Position numbers and translations under genes: made by a program | Assembly: GCF_019219025.1 (NCBI RefSeq) | Contig: NZ_JAHUWN010000002.1 | Span: 1 to 64,000, forward strand | Length of the DNA stretch: 64,000 nucleotides | Source of the DNA: Bacillus sp. sid0103 | GTDB taxonomy: Bacteria; Bacillota; Bacilli; Bacillales_B; DSM-18226 | Direction: 5' to 3' | Notes under the pieces: model-generated | What the model saw: the letters and a program-made list of their open reading frames with translations, nothing else | Database searches by the model: none | What the model was told of the DNA's origin: nothing | Part shown: in pieces, positions 8,521-17,157 of the stretch | Position numbering within the stretch: the first letter of the stretch is position 1 | Layout of the letters: each line of letters opens with the position of its first letter

Positions 8521-9495
8521 ATGTTTGTATCTGTTGTAATGGCCGTCTATAATGGCGAAAAATTTATACAAGAAGCGATTGATAGTATTCTTTTACAAAC
8601 ATATGAGCACTACGAACTGATTATAGTTAATGATGCTTCAACAGATAATACTCCAAAGATTTTAGACAATATTACAGATGAAAGAGTGCAAATTATACAT
8701 CTTCCTAGTAATCAAGGGGCAGCCGAGGCGCTTAACATAGGTATTGATCATGCAAAAGGAGGCTGGATTGCTATTCATGATGCGGATGATATAAGTGTAC
8801 CTAACCGTCTAGAAAGACAAGTTAGTCATCTTTTAGAACATCCTGAGCTAGTTGCGTTAGGCTCTTGGATTAAGTGTATCCCAGGTGACAATCAATTCGA
8901 GGCAGGAAGAAACTGGTTTAGAACGTCTTCCCAGATTGCTTCTGTTTTATATCATGGTTGTCCATTAACTCATGGAAGTGTAATGTTTTCAAAAAGTGCA
9001 TATATAACAGCAGGAAAATATGATGCTAGCTTAAGAATTGCTTATGACTATGATCTCTGGACTAGACTTATTACCTTAGGACCAATAGAAAATGTTCCTG
9101 AGGTGCTTTATCACTATCGAAGATATAGCGAATCTCTATCCAATAAAAATGAGTATGAAACAGTGAAAGAATTATTTTACTCATTTTCAAATTATGTTAG
9201 AAATACAATTTATAAAGACCGGCAACTATCCCCAAAATTCGTTGTAATTGGAAGTAAAGAAGGCTGTGAATTATTTGTAGAGCAGTCAAAATCCTCAATT
9301 GAAATTACATTAATGATTTATAGGGCGGAAAGAAGTTATATTCGACGGCTCAAGTCGTGGTTTAAAAGCAGGAGATTAGATGGAGTAATTTTATTAGGTA
9401 ATGCACCCTATAAGAGGGAATTGATTACTTCACTACAAAATTGTGGAATGGAATATAATCGCAATATTTTCGAATTTTATAGTGGAGATATGTAA
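8521..9495 (+). CDS. GT2 glycosyltransferase with C-terminal module
   Basis: A 324-residue protein. Residues 1-225 are a GT2 domain: VSVVMAVYNGEKFIQEAI, LIIVNDASTDNT, IAIHDADDISVPNR (DxD), CPLTHGSVMFSKS, YDYDLW. Residues about 240-324 are the small C-terminal module also present in the 580-residue enzyme (KFVVIGSKEGC ... GVILLGNAPYKREL). It equals the second and third modules of that fusion. Strong GGAGAGG site. The next gene, 29 bases downstream, encodes the missing GT-D module, so the pair probably works together. Confidence 0.85.
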   Translation: MFVSVVMAVYNGEKFIQEAIDSILLQTYEHYELIIVNDASTDNTPKILDNITDERVQIIHLPSNQGAAEALNIGIDHAKGGWIAIHDADDISVPNRLERQVSHLLEHPELVALGSWIKCIPGDNQFEAGRNWFRTSSQIASVLYHGCPLTHGSVMFSKSAYITAGKYDASLRIAYDYDLWTRLITLGPIENVPEVLYHYRRYSESLSNKNEYETVKELFYSFSNYVRNTIYKDRQLSPKFVVIGSKEGCELFVEQSKSSIEITLMIYRAERSYIRRLKSWFKSRRLDGVILLGNAPYKRELITSLQNCGMEYNRNIFEFYSGDM

Positions 9496-9524
9496 TAAAA
9501 AATATTTAGCAGGGGGGTAATTCT

Positions 9525-10262
9525 ATGTCATGTAGTTGTCATAATTATCAACATACATTTTTAAGTACTCATGAAGTACTTAATCTTTTAGAGGAAGCGA
9601 TAAATGATAAGAAAGAATTTTCATTGACTCGATTTTCACATGCGGAAGTTTCTTGTTTAAGTTGGAAACTTAATCGCAAGTTATTTAATATGATGGATGA
9701 TTTTAGAATATATAATGGTTTTACTGGGTCTGCTGAACATACAGCCAAAAGAATATTAAAATCTATGAAAACAACAAATATAGCAGGATTTGTTAGACAG
9801 GATGATCAAAATAAAGGAGCATTTTGGTATGAGAGTACTAAAAGCTTATTTCATCACTTAAACTATATCCCTAAAAAAATATGTTCAGTTTGGGTAACGC
9901 ATGACATGATAGAGGAACAGAAGTTTTGGGAACTCCTTTACAATAAAAAAGTAGCTCTTATCGGTAGACGTGCACAAGAAGCTATACCTTATTTTCAAAA
10001 AAATTATGTGAATGTAACTATTGCTTTGCCATTAGAAGGAATGCAGTATATAGAGGAAGTATATAAATCTTTAGTAAATAATAATGATTGGGATATTGCC
10101 TTACTAGCTGCAGGTATACCAGCAACTATCTTAACACCAATGTTAGCTAAATCTACTAGGCGTATTGCTATTGATTTCGGGCATGCGCTCGATATGGTAA
10201 TTGATGGGGAAAGTTTTGATTTTAATAAATTATTTGAACAGTGGAAGAATAAAAATAACTAG
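9525..10262 (+). CDS. Stand-alone GT-D fold glycosyltransferase domain protein
   Basis: A 245-residue protein matching the N-terminal domain of the 580-residue enzyme at 6.0 kb: SLTRFSHAEVSCLSW, THDMIEEQKFW, ALIGRRAQEA, AGIPATILTP and IDFGHALD line up block for block. GT-D domains (first described in DUF1792 proteins) transfer glucose in serine-rich-protein glycosylation. The short Cys-containing N terminus (MSCSCHNYQH) is unique to this copy. AGGGGGG site seven bases before ATG. Co-directional with the GT2 gene 29 bases upstream. Confidence 0.75.
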   Translation: MSCSCHNYQHTFLSTHEVLNLLEEAINDKKEFSLTRFSHAEVSCLSWKLNRKLFNMMDDFRIYNGFTGSAEHTAKRILKSMKTTNIAGFVRQDDQNKGAFWYESTKSLFHHLNYIPKKICSVWVTHDMIEEQKFWELLYNKKVALIGRRAQEAIPYFQKNYVNVTIALPLEGMQYIEEVYKSLVNNNDWDIALLAAGIPATILTPMLAKSTRRIAIDFGHALDMVIDGESFDFNKLFEQWKNKNN

Positions 10263-10389
10263 GGATACTCAAAAGGCATTTCTATGAAACGGTTTTTATA
10301 TGTAAGGAATAGGGAGGGGCTATTGAAAACTTTTTCAAGTGTTTACAATTATTCTTATGCTTACCTGTGAGCATGTATCCCCAGCCATT

Positions 10390-10654
10390 CAGGGATACCT
10401 CTTGAATGAGATAGTCCTTCGAGAAGGAATCAATCCGGGAATAGTAGAGCGCCTGCTCCACAAACCGGTCAATCTTATCCAGGCGCAACAAGATAAACGG
10501 CGGATATGAAAAGACCGCCGATATTTACATAAACAATGTTCGGCGCATAATTGTCCCAGGATATCGCGGAAATCATCAGTGAAATAAAAATCATAAATAC
10601 GACATAGAAAGAAATGAAGAGTCGTTTATCGTCCAAATAGTTAAGAAAACTCAT
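10390..10654 (-). pseudogene. Remnant of a BceS-like sensor histidine kinase
   Basis: From ATG at 10654 the minus strand encodes a kinase N terminus (MSFLNYLDDKRLFISFY and a hydrophobic helix, then NIGGLFISAVYL). After about 70 codons the frame shifts into LRLDKIDRFVEQALYYSR, the segment around the dimerisation helix of Bce-type intramembrane-sensing kinases. The second helix, most of the kinase and the ATPase domain are missing. The boundary near 10390 is approximate. Confidence 0.65.
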
Positions 10655-10787
10655 CTTATGACATACCCTTCTCCCTTGACGGTGCCGATATAGTCGGGTT
10701 TGTCCAATTTCGACAGCTTCTTGCGATGCCTTGTCATATTGACCGTTAGGGTGTTGTCATCCACTAATCTTTCGTCCTCCCATCTTG
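10651..10787 (-). pseudogene. Remnant of a BceR-like response regulator (C-terminal DNA-binding part)
   Basis: The minus strand reads WEDERLVDDNTLTVNMTR, continuing through RKKLSKLDKPDYIGTVKGEG to YVIR and stop. This is the end of an OmpR/BceR winged-helix domain. Its TGA overlaps the kinase remnant's ATG by four bases, the normal bceRS arrangement. The receiver domain is gone. Confidence 0.65.
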
Positions 10788-11169
10788 AATTAGGTGTTTT
10801 TTTGTGTGATTATTCTCCTTTAATTCATTAATTCTGTAAAAAGATTGGGTTTTCGTAGACGGCCATTGATTAAGAAAGTAAAAGCATTACTGGTGGTGGG
10901 AGCATTTAGTAACATTAAAATCGTTCTAGAGGAAACAATTCAAGAGTATAAAATAAAGAAAGCAGAACCATAAGAAGACAACGAACTATTGTAAGTTTCA
11001 TTCTGGACATGTATTTCGATAATCATTTCATGTGACATCTAAACCAGAGCTCTTAGACAATATATAAAAAAGGTCCTTTAAAAACCGTAATTACATAAAA
11101 TCGGTTTAATTATTATGCAAGAAATTATCGAATAGCGGATGAATATTATTATGAATTGGAGACGATTTT
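10788..11169. other. Gene-free stretch upstream of the GT61 gene
   Basis: It holds the epimerase tail fragment listed separately (10914-10973). The rest is AT-rich sequence with no gene I can support; the promoter of the following gene must lie here but no clear -35/-10 pair stands out. Confidence 0.5.
10914..10973 (+). pseudogene. Fragment of the C-terminal tail of the decarboxylase-like epimerase
   Basis: Nineteen codons ending in TAA read IKIVLEETIQEYKIKKAEP. They match the tail of the 4947-5918 gene (LEDGLKETIAEYKEK), and similarity continues past the stop (AAGAAGACAA in both). The body of the gene is absent. Confidence 0.5.
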
Positions 11170-12249
11170 TTGAGTACAGTGCTACCGCCTGATGGTATCT
11201 ATAACACCGTAAAGGATTGGGTTGAAGCAAACGTCGAATCAGTTTCTCAGGGTGTAGTCTTTAAGGAAATTTACCCTGAAACTTCTTTTTCAAGACGTAT
11301 GAAACGTCCTCCAGCTCGCTACCCAATTAAATTAGAAGGTGGGTCTGTCGGAGTGATTCCAGGCGGACGCGTATTTGGGCTAAATGGAGCGATTATAACC
11401 CCAGATAACCGTCTAATCTGGGATGCTTCGTTAGAATTTGTCCATCCACGCTCCAATCATTCCATTTTTAAAGTAGAAACCTTCCCCCCTATTTCACATC
11501 AATACGAACAAATAGCAGACCTCACACATGTAGTGGGCAGAAACTATTATCATTGGATGTATGAAGTGTTACCCCGCGTTCATTTACTTCGGGAGAGCGG
11601 CCTGCCTGTGGAACGCTATATTATAAAGTCTGAACCTGACTATGTACCTTTTCAATCGGAAACCTTACACCGTCTTAGCATAGCAGATGAGCAATTAATA
11701 AAGACCTACGAGGGGTTCCATATTCAAGCTGACCAGTTGGTAGTTGCATCCCAGCCATCGTTTGCAACCAAGTGGGGCTATGATTTTTTAAGAAAGACCT
11801 TTCTAAGCGATAATCACATAAACACCCCAGAAAAAAAGCGAATCTACATTAGTAGAAAATGGTCTCGAATCATCACGAATGAGGCTGAACTATGGGATAT
11901 ATTAAAGCCATATGGTTTTATTAAAGTTGAGGCTGAATCCCTTTCAGTCGCCGAACAAGTCCAGCTTTTTTCATCTGCTGAAGTCATTATTGGCGCCCAT
12001 GGTGCAGGCTTAGTAAATTTGACCTTTTGCAGGCCGGGGACAAAAGTGATAGAAATTTTCTCCCCAACCTATATTACTCCCCTTTATTGGGCCATCTGTT
12101 CTTTTGGAAACTTGAATCATCATTATTTTATTGGACATTATGCTGGTGGCAATCGTGTTCAGGAAAATCGAGGGTGGACTGGATTAGATAACATCACCAT
12201 TACCCCACGCAAGTTTGCTGCCTACTTAAGAAATTTAAAACTTCAATAA
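11170..12249 (+). CDS. Family 61 glycosyltransferase (copy 1)
   Basis: A 359-residue GT61 (DUF563) enzyme. The core motifs are NYYHWMYEVLPRVHLL (about 122-137), IYISRKWSR, and IGAHGAGLVNLTF (about 277-289) before the C-terminal KVIEIFSP. Start is TTG behind GGAG. A remnant of a close relative lies at 22.3 kb beside the second galE, and a more distant paralog at 16.0 kb. The gene is convergent with galE and shares a terminator hairpin with it. Sugar specificity unknown. Confidence 0.8.
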   Translation: MSTVLPPDGIYNTVKDWVEANVESVSQGVVFKEIYPETSFSRRMKRPPARYPIKLEGGSVGVIPGGRVFGLNGAIITPDNRLIWDASLEFVHPRSNHSIFKVETFPPISHQYEQIADLTHVVGRNYYHWMYEVLPRVHLLRESGLPVERYIIKSEPDYVPFQSETLHRLSIADEQLIKTYEGFHIQADQLVVASQPSFATKWGYDFLRKTFLSDNHINTPEKKRIYISRKWSRIITNEAELWDILKPYGFIKVEAESLSVAEQVQLFSSAEVIIGAHGAGLVNLTFCRPGTKVIEIFSPTYITPLYWAICSFGNLNHHYFIGHYAGGNRVQENRGWTGLDNITITPRKFAAYLRNLKLQ

Positions 12250-12276
12250 CTATCCACTTGATCACAGTGGATAGTT
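12248..12276. terminator. Terminator between GT61 and galE (convergent)
   Basis: Perfect 11-base stem AACTATCCACT / AGTGGATAGTT. The same hairpin in diverged form recurs at 22386-22415 in the duplicated locus. Confidence 0.7.
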
Positions 12277-13264
12277 ATTTATATCCATTCGGATGCTGCT
12301 GATGCCAGTTCCACGCCGTTTCAATGGTTGTTTTTATATCATATCTTGGTGCCCAGCCTAGAGCGGTTTGAATTTTTTGCGATGATGCGACTAATTGCGG
12401 AGGGTCGCCCTTTCGCCGTGGTTGAATTTTCACAGTAGCCGTGGAATCGGCCACTTGCTCACAGAGGTGGATCATTTCTAAAACGGAAACACCGCGTTCA
12501 TTTCCTAAATTGAAAATGTCCGCAGTTTTTTGCCCTTGATTCTGTAGTAAAAATTCTAATGCTAAAATATGGCCAGCCGACAAATCCGTTACGTGAAGAT
12601 AATCGCGAATGCACGTGCCATCTGGAGTCCCGTAATCATTTCCAAAAATCTCAATATATGGCGACTTCCCTTGTAAATGCCTTAATATATTTGGAATTAA
12701 GTGAGTTTCCGGATCATGGTCTTCCCCTATTTCAACAGTTGGATGTGCTCCAGCTACATTAAAATAACGAAGGGCAATATAATTGAAATCATGGCTATCT
12801 GAAAGACTATTTAACATGGTTTCTATCATTAGTTTAGACTTTCCATAAGGGTTAATCGGGTTCGTCGGCAGTTTTTCATGGATGGTTGATTGATCCGGTA
12901 TCCCATAGGTTGCACATGTGGAGGAAAAGATGAAATTTTTAATGTGGTGGTCAATCATTTTTTGCAGTAAGCAAAGTGTCACAGCCACGTTATTTTGATA
13001 GTATTTAAGTGGATGGATAACCGATTCACCAACAAGGCAGCTGGCTGCAAAATGCATGACGGCTTCAATTGAGTAAGCTGTAAAAATATGTTCAAGTACC
13101 TTAGAATCGCCCACATCCCCATGAATAAATGCTGCCCGTTTATCGACGGCCTCTTTGTGGCCAGTCGATAGATTATCTAAAACTAAAACGGAATAACCCC
13201 GATCGGTAAGATCCCTGACAACATGGCTGCCAATATAACCAGCCCCACCTGTAACCAAAATCAT
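12275..13264 (-). CDS. galE: UDP-glucose 4-epimerase (copy 1)
   Basis: A 329-residue GalE interconverting UDP-glucose and UDP-galactose. It has the complete NAD motif TGGAGYIGSH (5-14), SSTCATYG (114-121), and the catalytic Tyr140/Lys144 in NPYGKSK. Length is normal for the family. Downstream of ugd and gtaB on the same strand, but a hairpin at 13299-13327 separates it from ugd. Two other galE genes occur at 22.4 and 60.1 kb; this copy and the 22.4 kb one are close paralogs. Confidence 0.9.
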   Translation of the reverse strand: MILVTGGAGYIGSHVVRDLTDRGYSVLVLDNLSTGHKEAVDKRAAFIHGDVGDSKVLEHIFTAYSIEAVMHFAASCLVGESVIHPLKYYQNNVAVTLCLLQKMIDHHIKNFIFSSTCATYGIPDQSTIHEKLPTNPINPYGKSKLMIETMLNSLSDSHDFNYIALRYFNVAGAHPTVEIGEDHDPETHLIPNILRHLQGKSPYIEIFGNDYGTPDGTCIRDYLHVTDLSAGHILALEFLLQNQGQKTADIFNLGNERGVSVLEMIHLCEQVADSTATVKIQPRRKGDPPQLVASSQKIQTALGWAPRYDIKTTIETAWNWHQQHPNGYK

Positions 13265-13298
13265 TGTGATTTCACTTCCTTTAATTTTAAGTCAGAGC

Positions 13299-13327
13299 AA
13301 AAAGAGCATGCGGTAATGCTCTTTTTT
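13299..13327 (-). terminator. Terminator between ugd and galE
   Basis: Stem AAAAAGAGCAT / ATGCTCTTTTT with a 6-base loop. It overlaps the ugd stop codon, and a T-run follows on the minus strand. Confidence 0.65.
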
Positions 13328-14603
13328 AGTGATTAGAAATTCCAAAATAATAAAATCCTAATTTCTTCACTTGGTCCTTATTAATTATATTTCTCCCGTC
13401 AAAAATATAGTGGTGCCTCATTAACCGCTTTATACTCTCCCAATTGAGTTTCTTATAATCATCCCAGTCCGTGGCAATCACAAGCGCATCTGCACCCGCG
13501 ACCGTTTCTTCAATGGTCATAAATTGGTGAGGGGCGCCACTCTCCACCATTGGATCATGCGACTTCACAATCGCTTGTTCTTTTAATAATCGATCAATCA
13601 AAATGAAACTAGGAGACTCCCTCGTATCATCTGTATTTGCCTTAAAGGATAACCCGAGCACGGCAATCGTTTTATTTTGTATCTCACCGCCGAGTGCCTG
13701 CTTTATTTTTTCAATAAAATAAACAGGCTGTTCCGCGTTGACCTTAACTACAGCCTCAAGAATCGATAAGGGTGTTCCTTGTTGATTAGCTATGTGGATG
13801 AGCGCATTGACATCTTTCGGGAAACATGAGCCGCCGTAACCCATCCCCGCATTTAAGAAATGCGGGTTAATCCGGTGGTCCAGCCCGATTCCGTTTGAGA
13901 CGTCTTTCACATTGATGGAAAGTTTGTCACATACCCTTGCTAACTCATTGATATAGGAAATTTTTAATGCGAGAAAAGAATTGGCTGCATACTTAATCAT
14001 TTCAGAGGCTGTTGGGGGGGTTTCGACGATTGGGCAGTGGAAGTCTTTATATAATTCTCTCATGATGGTTTTGGCTGTTTTACTTGTTGTGCCGATGACG
14101 ATTCGATCGGGATTAAGTGCATCGTGTAGGGCGGAACCCTCACGAAGGAACTCGGGATTTGAGACGACATCAAATGGAATGTGGGCCGTTTGATTTTCTT
14201 TGATGACTCTTGTTACTAGCGCTGTGGTCCCGACCGGTACGGTGCTTTTTGTTACGATCACCTTGTATTGATTGATGTACTGACCAATCGATTGGGCGAC
14301 ATTTTCTACAAAGGTCAGGTCTGCGCTGCCATCCGGTCCCTGCGGGGTACCGACGCAAATGAAAATCACATCATTCTCTTTCATTGCGGTTTCCGTGTCA
14401 TTTGTAAAAGTAATATTACTGGCTTGGGTATGCTTTTTTAAGAGGTCTTCAAGGCCTGGCTCATAGAAATGCAGGTTGCCTGCCTGCAAAGCTTGGATTT
14501 TACGCTCATCAAGGTCAAGTCCGGTTACCTTGTGTCCATACTCGCAAAAAATAAGCCCTGTGGTTGTTCCCACATAACCTGTACCGACAATTAAGATGTT
14601 CAT
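13326..14603 (-). CDS. ugd: UDP-glucose 6-dehydrogenase (copy 1, intact)
   Basis: A 425-residue enzyme oxidising UDP-glucose to UDP-glucuronate with NAD. It has the Rossmann motif GTGYVGTTTG at the N terminus, the catalytic Lys region NSFLALKISYINE, the catalytic Cys in GYGGSCFPKDV, and the C-terminal UDP-binding domain. The start is set at 14603 because ATGA overlaps the gtaB stop; the longer in-frame extension has no ribosome binding site. Coupled with gtaB, which makes its substrate. Confidence 0.92.
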   Translation of the reverse strand: MNILIVGTGYVGTTTGLIFCEYGHKVTGLDLDERKIQALQAGNLHFYEPGLEDLLKKHTQASNITFTNDTETAMKENDVIFICVGTPQGPDGSADLTFVENVAQSIGQYINQYKVIVTKSTVPVGTTALVTRVIKENQTAHIPFDVVSNPEFLREGSALHDALNPDRIVIGTTSKTAKTIMRELYKDFHCPIVETPPTASEMIKYAANSFLALKISYINELARVCDKLSINVKDVSNGIGLDHRINPHFLNAGMGYGGSCFPKDVNALIHIANQQGTPLSILEAVVKVNAEQPVYFIEKIKQALGGEIQNKTIAVLGLSFKANTDDTRESPSFILIDRLLKEQAIVKSHDPMVESGAPHQFMTIEETVAGADALVIATDWDDYKKLNWESIKRLMRHHYIFDGRNIINKDQVKKLGFYYFGISNH

Positions 14604-15421
14604 GGCTGTTGTTTCCCCCTCGGTCCACAAATATAATTAATCAGCTCTACATACTCTGACGTTTTGGCGATATCAAAGCACGATCCTTCAATCTCCAACC
14701 CATAGCTTGTATAATCTTTCCCCATCGCTTTAATGGCATCCGTTAATTGAATCTCTCCCCCTACACCCGGTTTCAAAGTTTCAAGATAGTTGAAAATGGT
14801 TGGTTCAAAAATATATCGGCCAATCACAGCTAGATCTGATGGTGGCGATTCTTGCGGCTTTTCAACAATGTCTTTAATCAAATACTCTTTGTCTTTTAAG
14901 GGTTTTGGTTGGATTACCCCATAGTTTTTCAACTCAGCTGGGTCCAATTTTTTTACGCCAATGATATTTCCCTTATATTCTGTAAACATATCAATTAACT
15001 GTTTTAAGGGTTGCTTATCGTTGTGAAGAATAATTTCATCTGGGAGCAGGACCGCAAACGGCTCATTCCCGACAAAATGCTTGCCTAGGAGAATCGCATC
15101 CCCTAAACCGCGTGCATAGGACTGGCGAACATACTGAAAATGGACATCTGGAAGGGTGATTTCCTTTAATAAATGCTTCTTATCTTTTACTTCTAGATAA
15201 GTCTCCAACTCAAGCGAACGGTCATAATAATCCAGGATCATATTTTTTGATCTTGATACGATAATTAATATTTGCTCAATTCCTGAATTTATGGCTTCTT
15301 CTACGATAAAATCAAGCGCTGGCCTTCCACAGATTGGCAACATTTCTTTGGGCAATACTTTCGTAATCGGCAAGGTTCTCGTTCCATACCCTGCTGCAGG
15401 AATTATTGCTTTTCTTACCAT
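14600..15421 (-). CDS. gtaB: UTP-glucose-1-phosphate uridylyltransferase (copy 1)
   Basis: A 273-residue GalU/GtaB enzyme making UDP-glucose from UTP and glucose-1-phosphate. The N-terminal PAAGYGTRTLPITKVLPK holds the nucleotide-binding glycine loop; the IVEKPQESPP and GGEIQLTDAI blocks are typical. AGGAGGGA site before ATG. First gene of gtaB-ugd; its stop overlaps the ugd start. A second, intact copy is at 25.2 kb. Confidence 0.92.
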   Translation of the reverse strand: MVRKAIIPAAGYGTRTLPITKVLPKEMLPICGRPALDFIVEEAINSGIEQILIIVSRSKNMILDYYDRSLELETYLEVKDKKHLLKEITLPDVHFQYVRQSYARGLGDAILLGKHFVGNEPFAVLLPDEIILHNDKQPLKQLIDMFTEYKGNIIGVKKLDPAELKNYGVIQPKPLKDKEYLIKDIVEKPQESPPSDLAVIGRYIFEPTIFNYLETLKPGVGGEIQLTDAIKAMGKDYTSYGLEIEGSCFDIAKTSEYVELINYICGPRGKQQP

Positions 15422-15603
15422 GTCTCTTCCCTCCTTGCGAACTAGTATTAATTTATTCTAAAAGGGACGAAAGGGAAGGTTGTCCAACAGAAAAGGGCGC
15501 GAAAATGGGGAGTTGTCATATAAAAACCGAAAGCGCACGTTTAGCGGTGTATGGACTGGAGCTGAATTCAGAGAACTAAGTCATGTTACCCACAAATAGA
15601 GTG

Positions 15604-15690
15604 GGCGCATGATATATACATGCGCCTCTCACAGATTCGTACTTGCGGGTCATCGCACACGGCTCCTCCACGATTATCCCCGTTAGCTTG
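15604..15690 (-). mobile_element. Degenerate 3' end of a group II intron (domains V and VI)
   Basis: On the minus strand GAGCCGTGTGCG, then CCCGCAAGTACG and AATC (15634-15665), has the layout of intron domain V: the AGC-containing 5' strand, a short loop, and the AGTACG 3' strand. TGTGAGA and a perfect 8-base hairpin (GGCGCATG / CATGCGCC, 15604-15626) follow as domain VI. The terminal GGTTC of a working domain V is altered to GAATC, and no reverse transcriptase gene remains. Identification is from the motif pattern alone. Confidence 0.5.
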
Positions 15691-15730
15691 AGGAAGGTCT
15701 GAAATTAACTATCAATAAATACAGAAAAAG

Positions 15731-15754
15731 AAAAAGCCCAACACCGGACTTTTT
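15731..15754. terminator. Terminator-like hairpin
   Basis: AAAAAGCCC / GGACTTTTT with a 6-base loop, one mismatch, and a T-rich tail on the plus strand. Confidence 0.45.
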
Positions 15755-16011
15755 CCTTTTATTATATTCAAGCATAAAGTACAAATGGATAATTTATTCT
15801 TTCAAGCACTATCTAAGAATAAAATACATATATTGTAATTAGATTTTTATTTTTAAGTTATCTGTCTGTTTATTCTCTTCATAATTCATTTATAAACTAT
15901 ATCTCTATCTATTAATATGTTTAAACATTTTCAGTTTTTTAGGGTGGAGTAACCATGTGTTTTCTTCACGTTATAAATAAAAAAACGATTTTAAAACAAT
16001 GAGGTGCTTTC

Positions 16012-17145
16012 ATGAATCAACCTTACCAAGAAACAAATCCACCTCTAGGTGTTTATAATAATACTTGGGATTGGGTGAAAGAGTTCGTTTCTGATAAAAA
16101 GAAGATCAATGATTATTACCGAATTATTTATCCTGAACATGAATTAAATTTGAAACATCCAAAAGGAATTGACGATATTCCGCACCAAAGCTTTAATACA
16201 GAATATTATAGTAAATTTTCCAAAGAATTTGTTGCATTAATTCCGGGAGGGCGAATATGGGGAAGCCACGGATCCGTAATTAGTCCCAATAATAAACTTC
16301 TTTGGGATGTATCAATGGAATGGAATGATGAAATTCCCTCTAATCATTCTATTTTTATGCAGGAAAAATTACCAGATATTAAATATTTAGATGAAACAGT
16401 TGCAGTAGTCTCGTTTGTTGGATGCCCAGGTTTCTATCACTGGATGATGGATTTATTACCTCGTTTTCATCTATTAAAAAAGAGTGGCTATAAAATTGAT
16501 AAGTATGTAGTTAACACCATGACTTCACCAGTACATTTAGAATCTTTACTGGCTTTAGGGATTCCTAAAGAAAAAATTATCGAAACCCATGAAGGGCTGC
16601 ATCTTAAAGCAAAAAACGTAATTGTTACGTCTATCCCACATAGAACTGGATATCCAGAGTGGGCCACCGATTTTCTTAATAAAAACTTATTTCATTCAAA
16701 TGAAAATAAAATGTATTCCAAGAGAACATATGAAAGAGTTTATATTAGTCGTGAAGATGCACAATTTCGCAATGTAATCAACGAAACTGAAGTATTGGAG
16801 TTCTTATCCCCATATAATTTCAAGAAAGTAATACTTAGCACAAAAACATTGGAAGAACAGGCAGCTATATTTAGAGAAGCCAAAATTGTTGTGGCCCCAC
16901 ATGGTGCCGGACTATCAAATTTAGTTTTTAGCAGTTCTAATACAAAGGTGATTGAATTCTATTCGGAGCAGTATGTTGCTCCAGTATTTTGGCTAATTAG
17001 TAATCATCGAGGACAAGATTATTACTCTCTTATTTGCAAGGGCGGAGACCCTCCTTCAGCTATAGCTCGTGATGACCATATTCAGGTTAATATGACAGAG
17101 CTTATGCAAATATTTAAATTGGCAAATATTCAAAAAAGTAAATGA
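16012..17145 (+). CDS. Family 61 glycosyltransferase (copy 2)
   Basis: A 377-residue GT61 enzyme: FVALIPGGRIWGSHG, GFYHWMMDLLPRFHLLKK, VYISREDAQ and VAPHGAGLSNLVF are in the family order. It is clearly related to the 11.2 kb protein (IYNTVKDWV versus VYNNTWDWV at the N terminus) but well diverged. Followed 12 bases later by a GT4 gene; the pair forms a two-gene unit flanked on both sides by intron-tail-like sequence. Confidence 0.8.
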   Translation: MNQPYQETNPPLGVYNNTWDWVKEFVSDKKKINDYYRIIYPEHELNLKHPKGIDDIPHQSFNTEYYSKFSKEFVALIPGGRIWGSHGSVISPNNKLLWDVSMEWNDEIPSNHSIFMQEKLPDIKYLDETVAVVSFVGCPGFYHWMMDLLPRFHLLKKSGYKIDKYVVNTMTSPVHLESLLALGIPKEKIIETHEGLHLKAKNVIVTSIPHRTGYPEWATDFLNKNLFHSNENKMYSKRTYERVYISREDAQFRNVINETEVLEFLSPYNFKKVILSTKTLEEQAAIFREAKIVVAPHGAGLSNLVFSSSNTKVIEFYSEQYVAPVFWLISNHRGQDYYSLICKGGDPPSAIARDDHIQVNMTELMQIFKLANIQKSK

Positions 17146-17157
17146 AAATGAAAGGAT

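Larger units (their letters stand above)
15422..16011. other. Intergenic region between gtaB and the second GT61 gene
   Basis: 590 bases without a gene. It contains the group II intron tail remnant (15604-15690) and a terminator-like hairpin (15731-15754), both listed separately. The last 230 bases are very AT-rich and presumably carry the promoter for the GT61 gene; AATGAGGTGC is its ribosome binding site. Confidence 0.6.
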
